A DNA stretch of 64,000 bases from contig NZ_GG657899.1 of NCBI RefSeq assembly GCF_000156355.1, positions 237,910-301,909 on the forward strand, read 5' to 3'. This DNA is from Methylophaga thiooxydans DMS010. Its GTDB lineage: Bacteria; Pseudomonadota; Gammaproteobacteria; Nitrosococcales; Methylophagaceae. Made by a program: the position numbers and the translations under genes. This document shows positions 18,436-28,257 of this stretch, one piece after another. Within the stretch, counting starts at the first letter, position 1; each line of letters starts with the position of its first letter. The notes beneath the pieces were generated by a model, which was given only the letters and a program-made list of their open reading frames with translations, had not been told where the DNA came from and did not search any database.

Positions 18436-19117
18436 CATCCTGCTTTGCAGTGTATGGCTTTTGACAGGCTGCGCAAGCAGCCATTCCACACAAACTAATA
18501 ATGGCGGCATTTCCCGACTGGCAAAAAGTGATGTTGATGAAGTTATAGAAATTCATCAAAAAGCCGTTATGCGTGATCTGAAAAAGCTAATGGTCAAACT
18601 TTACAAGCGTAATCCAAACCTTCGCTATGATCGCGAAATACGAACGATCAAAGAAAGTGTCGATCTGACGTTTTCGCGTCGGTTTGATTTTAACTACCCT
18701 GAATATAAAACTATCAAAAGACCGACGGATATTGTTCGCTTAGCATTGGATGAGCATTATCAAGGTGACAGAGTGTTAGCATTTATTGTGGGCTTGCGGA
18801 AAATGCTGATGGCGTCATATGACAATCACAGCGAGTTTTTTTATCTCACCTCAATCGATCAACAAAAGCTATATAACAGTGCGCGCAATATTGAAATCGC
18901 GGCTTGGCTGCTGGCCAAAAATAACGATAAAGACGGCAATTTATTGATTTTGAGCGATAGCGTATCCGATGAAACCCGTAATCTCAGCTATCAGCGTTTG
19001 ATTGGCCGCATGATCGCCACCCAAGACAACTTGGCTTTGATCATTTCTCAGAAAACCGGCCGGATACTCAAAACCTTTGTGGTTAGAGCCGCATCGCTAG
19101 TGTTTTTACCAATTTAA
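18422..19117 (+). CDS. Putative lipoprotein of unknown function
   Basis: Starting at ATG 18422 gives 231 residues that begin [20 protein letters not shown], a standard lipoprotein signal with the lipidated Cys in LTGC. The rest is a basic, probably helical domain with RLAKSDVDEVIEIHQKAVMR and LMVKLYKRNPNLRYD stretches and a semi-hydrophobic C-terminus. The reading frame is open 17 codons further upstream, but the lipobox position fixes the start. A weak AAGGA lies about 10 bp before it. The gene overlaps the preceding ORF and converges on the DUF502 gene with a 4-bp overlap. I do not recognise the family by name. Confidence 0.72.
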   Translation: MRWFSILLCSVWLLTGCASSHSTQTNNGGISRLAKSDVDEVIEIHQKAVMRDLKKLMVKLYKRNPNLRYDREIRTIKESVDLTFSRRFDFNYPEYKTIKRPTDIVRLALDEHYQGDRVLAFIVGLRKMLMASYDNHSEFFYLTSIDQQKLYNSARNIEIAAWLLAKNNDKDGNLLILSDSVSDETRNLSYQRLIGRMIATQDNLALIISQKTGRILKTFVVRAASLVFLPI

Positions 19118-19716
19118 CTACTCTCGCTATTATTGGATGCTACCCCGGCAGTTAACACAAAACGCATGGCTTGTTCCATCGTCATATCAACTGAGCGGAG
19201 TTTGCTTTTGGCAATCATGACTGGATAGCCGCCAATGTTATAGCTCATCGGTAAGTAAACTAAGACACGTTCTTCTTCATCACCATCAACGATGGGTAAG
19301 GACTCAGATGAGCTAAGCGTCACAAAGCCAATCAGCTCCATTCCGTTATCGAATTGCACAGCGACCACCTGTTGGAACTCGCTGCTACGATTAGGGGAAA
19401 AATATTGGAAGAAATCACGAATCGCGCCATAGACTGATTTAATCAATGGCATGTGATAAAGCAGTTCTTCAACCTTATTGAACAGCGCTTTGATCACGTA
19501 TACCTGCATTAATAAACCGATAACAAATACCAGTCCGATACCGGCAACAAAGCCCATACCAGGCCAATAAAGTACATCTGGTAAAATAAACTTTATGATT
19601 TGCCCCAATGCCTGCTCTGTCGAGATCACAAACCAGTAAACCAGGTATAACGTCAGCATTACAGGCAAGATGGTAATTAAACCGGTAATAAACTGGCGAG
19701 TCAGGAATCGAATCAT
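19114..19716 (-). CDS. DUF502 family membrane protein
   Basis: The 200-residue protein has two transmembrane helices near the N-terminus (about 10-30 and 52-74). The DUF502 signatures RFLTRQFITGLITILPVMLT, LYHMPLIKSVYGAIRDFFQ and PMSYNIGGYPVMI are all present. The family is widespread in proteobacteria and its function is unknown. The gene is 96 bp downstream of ubiI and may be the tail of the ygfB-pepP-ubiH-ubiI transcript. Confidence 0.85.
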   Translation of the reverse strand: MIRFLTRQFITGLITILPVMLTLYLVYWFVISTEQALGQIIKFILPDVLYWPGMGFVAGIGLVFVIGLLMQVYVIKALFNKVEELLYHMPLIKSVYGAIRDFFQYFSPNRSSEFQQVVAVQFDNGMELIGFVTLSSSESLPIVDGDEEERVLVYLPMSYNIGGYPVMIAKSKLRSVDMTMEQAMRFVLTAGVASNNSESS

Positions 19717-19812
19717 GTGGCGATCTCCGAAAAAAAGGGTGGCGCTAGTATAGGCCTTGATGCTTCTTTGTGGTCAAGCTCAGCCCGCGATATGCATCAC
19801 AGAATCGTTTGA

Positions 19813-21024
19813 TTAGTCAGTAATAGAAGGTTTGCTCAGTGTGGGTTGGGCAAAACGACGACTGGCTGCTTGCTGCATGAATACATTTTTTAGCCACGTG
19901 GAGGAATTCACGTGCTTCAAACCAGCCTGACGAACCCACTTGATGGGTGTCAGTTGGCTGGTAAAGACACGTTTAAGCATGTCCATGCTCAATTGCATCA
20001 AGACATTATCAGCCCGACGTTGGCGTTGATATTTATGTAAGGTGTGCAAGCTGCCAATATCACGGCCATGAGAGGCGGCATGGATGACGACCTCACTTAG
20101 CGTGGCGGCATCCAATAAACCGATGTTGACGCCTTGCCCGGCAAGTGGATGGATGGTGTGTGCTGCATCGCCCACTAATGCCAGTCCGGGCTGGATATAA
20201 GCTTCTGCGTGCCTTAGTTGCAGTGGAAACGCCGCACGTTTACTGACCGCTGTAATCTGCCCTAACTTGTGTTCGAAAGCGTCGTTTAATTCGTCAATAA
20301 AGGCTTTATCTGAAACGTCTAATAGCCGATCGGCTGTATCGGTATTTAAAGACCAGACGATGGAGCTTTGATGCACATCAGGTAACGGTAAAAACGCGAG
20401 CGGACCTTCAGTTAAGAAACGTTGCCAGGCTGTGTGTTGGTGACTGTGTTGCGTGGTGACGGTGCAAACAAGTCCCTTTTGCTGGTATGCCCAGCCTTTT
20501 TGGGCGATACCTGACCATTCTCTTAATAATGATTGTGCACCATCCGCAGCCACGATTAACTGTGCGTGTATGTGTTGCCCATTATCCAGCGTAAGCTCAT
20601 GTGGTTCATAGCTGACCGGTTTGACTGGGCTTATGAGGTCAATATTACTTTTCTGTTTACATGCAGTGAGGCAGGTTTGTTGCAGCACGCGGTTTTCCAG
20701 TAAATGCCCAAGCCAAGGCTCGCCCATATCGGCACTATTAAAGTGCAACTCACTGGCACTGGTTTCCCAGACCCGCATATCGGTGAAGGCACTAAGTCGT
20801 TGCGTTGGAAGTTGTGACCAAATATTCAGGTTTTGCAGGATAACTTCACTGCTTCTGGTTAATGCGCTGACACGCAGATCATACGGCGCATCAGGTGATA
20901 AAGTGGCGGGTGCATTCGCTTCAATCAATGCAATACGAAACGCAGCATGTTGTGACAGGGCCAATGCCAAGGTAGCGCCGACCATACCGCCACCGACTAT
21001 TGCAATATCATAGTGTGTGTTCAT
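19813..21024 (-). CDS. ubiI: FAD-dependent ubiquinone hydroxylase UbiI (VisC) type
   Basis: This is a flavoprotein monooxygenase of the UbiH/UbiF/UbiI group that hydroxylates the ring of ubiquinone precursors. The 403-residue protein has the N-terminal FAD motif IAIVGGGMVGATLALAL and the second FAD motif LVGDAAHTIHPLAGQGVNIG, with DLRVSALT between them. It overlaps ubiH by 4 bp. The order ygfB-pepP-ubiH-ubiI is the classic one, which is why I prefer UbiI; the exact carbon hydroxylated is not visible from the sequence. Confidence 0.85.
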   Translation of the reverse strand: MNTHYDIAIVGGGMVGATLALALSQHAAFRIALIEANAPATLSPDAPYDLRVSALTRSSEVILQNLNIWSQLPTQRLSAFTDMRVWETSASELHFNSADMGEPWLGHLLENRVLQQTCLTACKQKSNIDLISPVKPVSYEPHELTLDNGQHIHAQLIVAADGAQSLLREWSGIAQKGWAYQQKGLVCTVTTQHSHQHTAWQRFLTEGPLAFLPLPDVHQSSIVWSLNTDTADRLLDVSDKAFIDELNDAFEHKLGQITAVSKRAAFPLQLRHAEAYIQPGLALVGDAAHTIHPLAGQGVNIGLLDAATLSEVVIHAASHGRDIGSLHTLHKYQRQRRADNVLMQLSMDMLKRVFTSQLTPIKWVRQAGLKHVNSSTWLKNVFMQQAASRRFAQPTLSKPSITD

Positions 21025-22226
21025 AGCTGCATACCTCTACCTAAGCGAGGTTGTTTTTGACCTAAGCCCATACTTTTCTGAGCTAACCAGTGTTTGGCGA
21101 ACGGCAGGTTGTCCATAATGGCTAAGCCCGCACCACGAAGATGTCCCAGCATTTTTATATCGTTACTGAACAGCTTCACCAAGTTGTCCGTTGCTTTGAC
21201 CACGTGATCCTGATCTTGCTCGCGCCATTGTTGATAACAATGCAAAATTTGCATATTGCCACAGTCGTCGTGCTCGTTGTGAAGTAGCTCTGCCAAAACG
21301 GCAACATCGCGTAAACCGAGATTAAAACCTTGACCGGCGATAGGGTGAAGACTATGCGCAGCATTACCAATAAACACGATGCGGTGTTGTATCGGCATAT
21401 CCGCTTGCATCAAGGTGAGTGGGTGACTGTGACGTTGGCCGACGCGAACAAAGCGTCCGGCACGATAACCAAAGCGCTGTTGTAGACGCTGAAGAAAATC
21501 AGCATCACTCAGCGCGAGCAAGGCCTTTTCTTCACCTGTTTTGACGGTCCAAACCAAGCTGCTACGATTCTCCGACATGGGCAGCAACGCCAAGGGGCCG
21601 GTGTCGGTAAAGCGTTCATAAGCCCAGCCTTGATGTTTTTTATCAGTACTAATGTTGGCCGTGAGTGCGGTTTGTTGGTACTGCTGTTGCCAGCTCCCAA
21701 TACCCAGAAGTTGCCTGATGGTAGAGTTCTTGCCATCAGCAGCGACGACTAATTTAGCTGAGTAATGCTGTCCGGTGTTTAATGTCAGCTCAACAGCATC
21801 GGTATGTTGATTTAGTTTTTCGACTTGGGCAGGGCAAAGTAAAGTCAGGTTAGCTTGTTGCTGCAATCGTTGGTTGAGCTGGAAACCTAATTCTCTGGCT
21901 AAAAGCACTTGTCCCAGAGCAGGCACGTGTTCAGCATCTGCGGATAAGCGTGTTACACCAAAGCGTCCCCGGTCAGAAATATGGATCTGTTTAATTGGCG
22001 TCGCATATGCCGCTATATCCGACCATAACCCCATACTGTCAAAGATCCGCTGTGAACCATAGCTCAAGGCAATGCCACGATCGTCATAACTGGGTTGGCT
22101 GTTGCTTTTAAGCGGATGAGTTTCGATAAGGCCAATTGTGAGCTCACTGTTCTCAAGTGCAATGGCCAAACTGGCACCGACCATGCCGCCACCAACAATT
22201 AACAAATCGAACTCAGTTTGCTTCAC
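21021..22226 (-). CDS. ubiH: 2-octaprenyl-6-methoxyphenol hydroxylase UbiH
   Basis: UbiH introduces a ring hydroxyl in ubiquinone biosynthesis, using O2 and reduced FAD. The 401-residue protein has LLIVGGGMVGASLAIAL at the N-terminus, the DDRGIALSYGSQRI stretch, an IHISDRGRFG segment typical of UbiH, and FIGNAAHSLHPIAGQGFNLG near residue 300. It lies 1 bp after the pepP stop and overlaps ubiI, all on one transcript. Ubiquinone produced here is the electron acceptor of the nuo complex encoded further right. Confidence 0.9.
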   Translation of the reverse strand: MKQTEFDLLIVGGGMVGASLAIALENSELTIGLIETHPLKSNSQPSYDDRGIALSYGSQRIFDSMGLWSDIAAYATPIKQIHISDRGRFGVTRLSADAEHVPALGQVLLARELGFQLNQRLQQQANLTLLCPAQVEKLNQHTDAVELTLNTGQHYSAKLVVAADGKNSTIRQLLGIGSWQQQYQQTALTANISTDKKHQGWAYERFTDTGPLALLPMSENRSSLVWTVKTGEEKALLALSDADFLQRLQQRFGYRAGRFVRVGQRHSHPLTLMQADMPIQHRIVFIGNAAHSLHPIAGQGFNLGLRDVAVLAELLHNEHDDCGNMQILHCYQQWREQDQDHVVKATDNLVKLFSNDIKMLGHLRGAGLAIMDNLPFAKHWLAQKSMGLGQKQPRLGRGMQL

Positions 22227-22227
22227 C

Positions 22228-23541
22228 TTAGTGCGCAGCCTCCGCCATTAAAGCTTCTATCTCTGCGATTTCTTTCGGTGCTGCCTCGGTTAAGACATCG
22301 CAACCTTCTTTAGTGACTAACACGTCATCTTCAATGCGAATGCCGGTGAAGTGCCATTTTTTATCAACATGCGCAGGGTCGCGTATATACAGGCCCGGTT
22401 CGACGGTCAGTACCATGCCGGGTTCGAGCAAGCGCCATTCACCGCCGACCTTGTAGTCGCCGACATCGTGTACATCCATGCCTAACCAGTGACCGGTGCG
22501 ATGCATATAAAATTCGCGGTAAGCACCATCCTCAATTAACTGTTGCACGTCACCATTAAGTAAGCCTAGCTCAACCAATCCTTGCGTTAATACTTCAATG
22601 GCCGCTTCATGTGGCTGATTCCAGTGATTCCCTGGTTTTACCGCAGCAATCGCCGCTTTTTGTGCATCCAGTACAATTTGATACAACTGCGCTTGAGCTT
22701 GGGTGAACTTACCGTTAACAGGGAATGTGCGGGTGATATCTGCGGCATAACATTCAAATTCAGCACCGGCATCAATGAGTAGTAAATCATTGTTTTTCAG
22801 TTTATTGCTGTTTTCAATGTAATGCAGAATGCAGCCGTTTTCACCACCACCGACAATTGATGGGTAAGCCGGCGAGCGACAGCCATTTTTCATAAACTCG
22901 TGAATTAATTCTGCTTCGACTTCATATTCCCACTTGCCTGAAGCTGTGAATTGCATGGCTCGAATATGCGCCTGAACCGAAGCCTTGGCAGCATGACGCA
23001 TTGCTTTCACTTCCTGACTGCTTTTGTATAAGCGTAATTCATTCAGACAGTGTTCTAGCTCAATGATTTCGGTAGGGGAGTGTTTGCCGGCACGTGATGC
23101 CTGCCGCAGATGATTAAGCCAGGTCACCATATGTTGATCAAAGCTGGGCTGATTGCCCATGGTGTAGTAGACCTTCTCTTTGCCCTCAACAAGGCCGGGC
23201 AAAATATCATCCAGATCGGTAATCGGGTATGAGTCATCCGCGCCGAAGGTACTGACTGCACCTTCTTGACCAGCGCGGTATCCATCCCAGATTTCTTTAT
23301 CTAGGTCTCGTTCACGGCAAAATAGAATATATTCGCCATGTTCGCGTCCCGGGATAAGTACCATGACGGATTCTGGTTCATCAAACCCGGTCAGGTAATG
23401 AAAGTTACTGTCGCTGCGATAAGGAAAATCAACATCGCGATTACGGTTAGCAACCGGGGCGTTAGGTAACACAGCAATACTGTCCTCACCCATGATTTCC
23501 ATGAGTCGCTGCCGACGTTTAGCAAATTCTTTTTTCAACAT
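22228..23541 (-). CDS. pepP: Xaa-Pro aminopeptidase (aminopeptidase P)
   Basis: PepP removes N-terminal residues that precede proline. It is a two-metal (Mn) pita-bread enzyme. The 437-residue protein carries the metal ligands in LLIDAGAEFECYAADITRTF (two Asp), HRTGHWLGMDVHDVG (His), TVEPGLYI (Glu) and TGIRIEDDVLVT (Glu). Length equals that of E. coli PepP. The ygfB stop overlaps its start by one base. Confidence 0.95.
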   Translation of the reverse strand: MLKKEFAKRRQRLMEIMGEDSIAVLPNAPVANRNRDVDFPYRSDSNFHYLTGFDEPESVMVLIPGREHGEYILFCRERDLDKEIWDGYRAGQEGAVSTFGADDSYPITDLDDILPGLVEGKEKVYYTMGNQPSFDQHMVTWLNHLRQASRAGKHSPTEIIELEHCLNELRLYKSSQEVKAMRHAAKASVQAHIRAMQFTASGKWEYEVEAELIHEFMKNGCRSPAYPSIVGGGENGCILHYIENSNKLKNNDLLLIDAGAEFECYAADITRTFPVNGKFTQAQAQLYQIVLDAQKAAIAAVKPGNHWNQPHEAAIEVLTQGLVELGLLNGDVQQLIEDGAYREFYMHRTGHWLGMDVHDVGDYKVGGEWRLLEPGMVLTVEPGLYIRDPAHVDKKWHFTGIRIEDDVLVTKEGCDVLTEAAPKEIAEIEALMAEAAH

Positions 23542-24089
23542 TAGTGCTCAGTGCTTTCTTGGGTCGGGTCGACAGGCTGCATTTCGCCATAGAGCAAAAA
23601 CAGACCCATGCGCAGATATTCGACCAGTTCTTCAAAATTAGCGCGTTCGTCTTCACTTTCCTCGACATCATCAAAGCTAACTTGGCTAATTTTAATGACA
23701 TCAGTGACATATTCCTGACAATCATCAGACAATTCAGTTTCATTGCTCATACCAGAAGCTCCCAATCCATAGGCAAGCCCCTGACACCAGTCTGATAGCG
23801 CGGAAAGCCTTGATGAGAGCGGTGCATTATCAGCGGGCAGTTCCATCTGGAAGTCAAAGTCGAGACTGTTGAGTGCCTGAATAGTGTCATCAAATAAATG
23901 CGTTAAATCCAGTTTTTCTTCTTCAGCTGGCGCGAAGTCATCAAATAACTTTTTATACCAAGTTGTGCGGTCAGCCATAGAATCCATACAAAGTAAGCCG
24001 CATAATGCGCCTTGAAGCTCGGCCAGAGTGGCAGGACCGTCACCAGTCTGTTTATCCGGTGACAATGAAGGAAAGTAAAGTTGTGACAT
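23541..24089 (-). CDS. ygfB: UPF0149 family protein YgfB
   Basis: The 182-residue acidic protein begins its conserved core with LAELQGALCGLLCMD and contains WCQGLAYGLGASGM, both typical of the UPF0149/YecA-like family. It ends with the VEYLRMGLFLLYGE segment. In Pseudomonas, YgfB modulates antibiotic-resistance gene expression; here the role is unknown. It is the first gene of the pepP-ubiH-ubiI operon, the usual gammaproteobacterial position. Confidence 0.88.
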   Translation of the reverse strand: MSQLYFPSLSPDKQTGDGPATLAELQGALCGLLCMDSMADRTTWYKKLFDDFAPAEEEKLDLTHLFDDTIQALNSLDFDFQMELPADNAPLSSRLSALSDWCQGLAYGLGASGMSNETELSDDCQEYVTDVIKISQVSFDDVEESEDERANFEELVEYLRMGLFLLYGEMQPVDPTQESTEH

Positions 24090-24238
24090 AAATAAAACCT
24101 GAATGTTGTAATGTAGATAGCCATAATCAGTCGTAACTCATTAGACCCTGAATGCTGACTATTATGACAGTTGTTGACCCGGTCGGCAGGCCGCGTCTAT
24201 AGTTAGCCTTATTCTCGCACAGTCAAGAACTCATATTA

Positions 24239-24448
24239 ATGGATAAAAATGCGATTCAACAATTGGAACAGCAAGTAGATGAACTACTTCGCACCAGTCG
24301 CCGTTTGCGGGAAGAAAACATGTTACTGCGATCTCAGCAGGCAGCGTGGTTGACTGAACGTGCTCAGCTCATTGAGAAAACTGATGTAGCACGCGGCCGT
24401 ATCGAAAAGATGGTCAGCCGATTAAAAGGATTGGATAGCGAATTATGA
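24239..24448 (+). CDS. TIGR02449-type small coiled-coil protein
   Basis: This 69-residue protein is almost entirely an amphipathic coiled coil: EQQVDELLRTSRRLREEN, then LLRSQQAAW, then IEKMVSRLKGLDSEL. Its position directly before zapA, with a 4-bp stop/start overlap, is the usual place of the TIGR02449 family in gammaproteobacteria. A link with cell division alongside ZapA is likely from context but unproven. Confidence 0.82.
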   Translation: MDKNAIQQLEQQVDELLRTSRRLREENMLLRSQQAAWLTERAQLIEKTDVARGRIEKMVSRLKGLDSEL

Positions 24449-24750
24449 GTTCACCGGTAACCGTCAATATTCTCGGTAAGGAATATCAAATTGCCTGCCC
24501 GGAAGAAGAAAAAGAAGCGTTGATGTCTTCTGCGAGGCTGGTTCATGACAATATGAAAAAGATTCGCGATTCTGGCAAGGTGGTTGGTGTTGACCGTATT
24601 GCAGTAATGGCCGCCTTGAATTTAGCGCACGAGCTGATTGTCTTCCAGCATGATGAAGGTCATGACATGGAAAAAGTGAATAATAAAATTATGCAACTTA
24701 AAGAGCGAGTTAGCGCTTTTTTGGATGAAGATAGGCAACTAGAACTCTGA
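24445..24750 (+). CDS. zapA: Cell division protein ZapA
   Basis: ZapA binds and bundles FtsZ filaments at the division ring. The 101-residue protein has the N-terminal globular part (VTVNILGKEYQIACPEEE) and the conserved VDRIAVMAALNLAHEL helix, followed by a coiled-coil tail. It overlaps the upstream coiled-coil gene by 4 bp. The 6S RNA gene starts some 40 bp after its stop, the classic zapA-ssrS arrangement. Confidence 0.92.
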   Translation: MSSPVTVNILGKEYQIACPEEEKEALMSSARLVHDNMKKIRDSGKVVGVDRIAVMAALNLAHELIVFQHDEGHDMEKVNNKIMQLKERVSAFLDEDRQLEL

Positions 24751-24793
24751 AAAAACTTGAACGAACAGACAAGAACTTGCGTACAATTTAGTT

Positions 24794-24976
24794 ATGTCCC
24801 TGCGGTGCTCGATAGCGACAAGCGTGTCTTGAGCCGATAAGCAAATGCTTAAGGAAACTGATATGACGAGGTTGAAAAACAGGCCCGCTTTTGACGGGAA
24901 GTTTGCCATCCTCATGAAGTTTCCCTCTTGGACCCCTTGGTTCAAGAACCCCGTTCGTACCGACACTGTGGGGCAT
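24794..24976 (+). ncRNA. ssrS: 6S RNA
   Basis: 6S RNA imitates an open promoter and binds the sigma70 RNA polymerase holoenzyme in stationary phase. The region starts ATGTCCC and ends GGGGCAT, which pair as the closing stem. It contains the conserved GAGCCGATAA-like segment on the 5' side and CCTTGGTTCAAGAACC on the 3' side, as in E. coli 6S. The predicted length is 183 nt, against 184 in E. coli. A TACAAT box at 24782-24787 gives a start near 24794, with a TTGAAC possible -35 at 24757 (spacing a little long). The zapA gene directly upstream supports the call. Exact ends are estimated. Confidence 0.9.
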
Positions 24977-25059
24977 ATTTTTCCCCTTTATCCTCATCTC
25001 AGTTACAAAACAATAATCAATTAATTCGTACTGCGGTGAGGATATTTTTCAATCCTGCC

Positions 25060-25893
25060 TTAATTTACGTCGCTATCGTTATTTTTGATCATGTCGATGA
25101 CGTGATTAGTAGCTGGTTTAATACCACGCCACAAACGAAAGGCTTCTGCCGCTTGTTCCACCAGCATGCCTAAACCATCAATTGCTTTTGCTGCGCCATG
25201 GTTTTTTGCCCAGGTGATAAAGGCCGTATCATTGTCGCTGTACATCATGTCGTAGCAACAGGCGTTATCGGCGAGCAGATTATCCGGTAGTGGAGGCACG
25301 TCACCTTGTAAACTGGCTGCAGTGGCATTAATCACCACATCGAACTGAGCTGTGATATCGTCAAAACCACCACCCCGAACAGTACCTAACTCGGCAAAAA
25401 TTGTGGCCAGTTGTTCCGCTTTGGATGCCGTTCGATTGGCGATAAACAATGCTTCGGGTTGGTAAGCGAGAATAGGTTCAACCACACCGCGTGCCGCGCC
25501 TCCCGCACCCAGTAAAAGGATGCGTTTATCTTTGAGGCTAACAGCGTGATTGACGGTCAGATCTTGGCAAAGACCAATACCATCGGTATTTTCGCCATAC
25601 ATTGACCCATCTCGATTAAACAGAATGGTGTTGATAGCGCCAGCACGCATGGCTCGTTCCGATTTATTTTCAATCTGCTGCCAAGCTTGCTCTTTAAATG
25701 GCACGGTGATGTTGATGCCTCTCAATTTAAGCACATCTCGTAGCTGTTTGAGGCTATTGGTGAAGCCATCTAAAGGTACTTCAATCGCGGTATATGCCAT
25801 GTCTTGCTCAGTCTGTCTGGCAAACTCAGAATGAATCAGTGGTGATTTGCTGTGACTGATAGGATTGCCGATGACGGCATAGTTGTCTGTCAT
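25060..25893 (-). CDS. aroE: Shikimate dehydrogenase (NADP+)
   Basis: AroE reduces 3-dehydroshikimate to shikimate in aromatic amino acid synthesis. The 277-residue protein has the substrate-binding NPISHSKSP, the catalytic-Lys motif NITVPFKEQAW, the glycine-rich NADP motif LLGAGGAARG, and GLGMLVEQAAEAF near the end. Length is typical. It lies 46 bp downstream of hemB and converges on 6S RNA. Confidence 0.94.
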   Translation of the reverse strand: MTDNYAVIGNPISHSKSPLIHSEFARQTEQDMAYTAIEVPLDGFTNSLKQLRDVLKLRGINITVPFKEQAWQQIENKSERAMRAGAINTILFNRDGSMYGENTDGIGLCQDLTVNHAVSLKDKRILLLGAGGAARGVVEPILAYQPEALFIANRTASKAEQLATIFAELGTVRGGGFDDITAQFDVVINATAASLQGDVPPLPDNLLADNACCYDMMYSDNDTAFITWAKNHGAAKAIDGLGMLVEQAAEAFRLWRGIKPATNHVIDMIKNNDSDVN

Positions 25894-25939
25894 AAATAAA
25901 ATCTATCTCTTAAATCTCTGTTGGCTCTTTGGCCAACTT

Positions 25940-27047
<1,108 letters not shown>

Positions 27048-27120
27048 ATAAAATTGCAAAGATTTTGTCTGGGGAGAACGTCAAGTTTGCCCCATTATTT
27101 TTATCTGGTGGAGGTCTCCC

Positions 27121-28251
27121 TTGCGAACGAGTGCATTACTTGCTCTTGAAGATGGCACGGTCTATCACGGCGAATCGATTGGCGCAGTTGGTCAATCTGT
27201 CGGTGAAGTTGTGTTTAATACGTCAATGACTGGCTATCAGGAAATCCTGACCGATCCATCATACTGCCGTCAGATTGTGACATTAACCTATCCGCATATC
27301 GGTAATGTTGGTGTCAATGCAGAAGATGAAGAGTCAGATAAACCTTTTGTCAGCGGCCTAATTATTCGAGACTTGTCACCTGTTGTCAGTAACTGGCGCA
27401 GTGAAGAATCTCTTGATACATATTTGGTGCGCCACAATGTGGTGGGACTGGCTGGAATTGATACACGTGCTTTAACACGTCGCTTACGTGAGAAGGGTGC
27501 AATGAAAGGTTGCATCGTGGCTGGCGAAAATATTGATGTGAAAGCGGCTATTGAAGCAGCACAAAACTTCGACGGTCTGAAAGGAATGGATCTGGCGAAA
27601 GTGGTCAGCACTAAAGAAACCTACTCTTGGGAGACCGGGTGTTGGCATCTGAATGGTGAAAGCCAAGCACAAGAACCCCGTTTCCACGTGGTGGCTTATG
27701 ATTTTGGTGCTAAGAAAAACATCCTGCGTATGCTGGTTGAGCGAGGCTGCAAGCTTACAGTGGTGCCGGCGCAAACATCGGCAGAAGAAGTACTGGCGAT
27801 GAATCCAGATGGTATTTTCCTATCGAATGGCCCAGGCGACCCGGAGCCATGCGATTACGCCATTAAAGCGATTCAAACTTTCCTTGAAAAAGAGTTGCCA
27901 GTGTTTGGTATCTGCTTAGGCCACCAATTGTTGGGTCTGGCTTGCGGTGCTAAGTCGGTGAAAATGAAGTTTGGTCATCACGGCGCTAACCATCCAGTAC
28001 AAGAGTTACTGGCGGGGCTAGTTATGATTACAAGTCAAAACCACGGTTTTGCGATTGATGAAGACAGCCTGCCGGACACGTTGAATACAACGCACCGTTC
28101 TCTATTCGACGGCACATTGCAAGGTATTCATCACGCAAGCAAACCTGCATTCAGTTTTCAGGGCCACCCGGAAGCAAGTCCTGGTCCGCAAGATGCAGCT
28201 CCTTTATTTGATCACTTCATCGATCTACTTGAACAAGCGACAGGTAAATAA
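27121..28251 (+). CDS. carA: Carbamoyl-phosphate synthase small subunit
   Basis: CarA is the glutamine amidotransferase subunit that passes ammonia to CarB for carbamoyl phosphate, the precursor of arginine and pyrimidines. The 376-residue protein has the N-terminal small-chain domain ([17 protein letters not shown]) and a class I amidotransferase domain with nucleophile motif [10 protein letters not shown]. The closing GHPEAS carries the catalytic His. The start is a TTG with GGAGG 7 bp upstream; no ATG fits the conserved N-terminus. carB follows after 6 bp. Confidence 0.95.
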   Translation: MRTSALLALEDGTVYHGESIGAVGQSVGEVVFNTSMTGYQEILTDPSYCRQIVTLTYPHIGNVGVNAEDEESDKPFVSGLIIRDLSPVVSNWRSEESLDTYLVRHNVVGLAGIDTRALTRRLREKGAMKGCIVAGENIDVKAAIEAAQNFDGLKGMDLAKVVSTKETYSWETGCWHLNGESQAQEPRFHVVAYDFGAKKNILRMLVERGCKLTVVPAQTSAEEVLAMNPDGIFLSNGPGDPEPCDYAIKAIQTFLEKELPVFGICLGHQLLGLACGAKSVKMKFGHHGANHPVQELLAGLVMITSQNHGFAIDEDSLPDTLNTTHRSLFDGTLQGIHHASKPAFSFQGHPEASPGPQDAAPLFDHFIDLLEQATGK

Positions 28252-28257
28252 CACACG

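Noticed and set aside
24739-24997. Two short minus-strand frames across the 6S RNA region
   Set aside because: They are antisense to zapA-6S RNA, which has strong sequence and context support, and resemble no protein.
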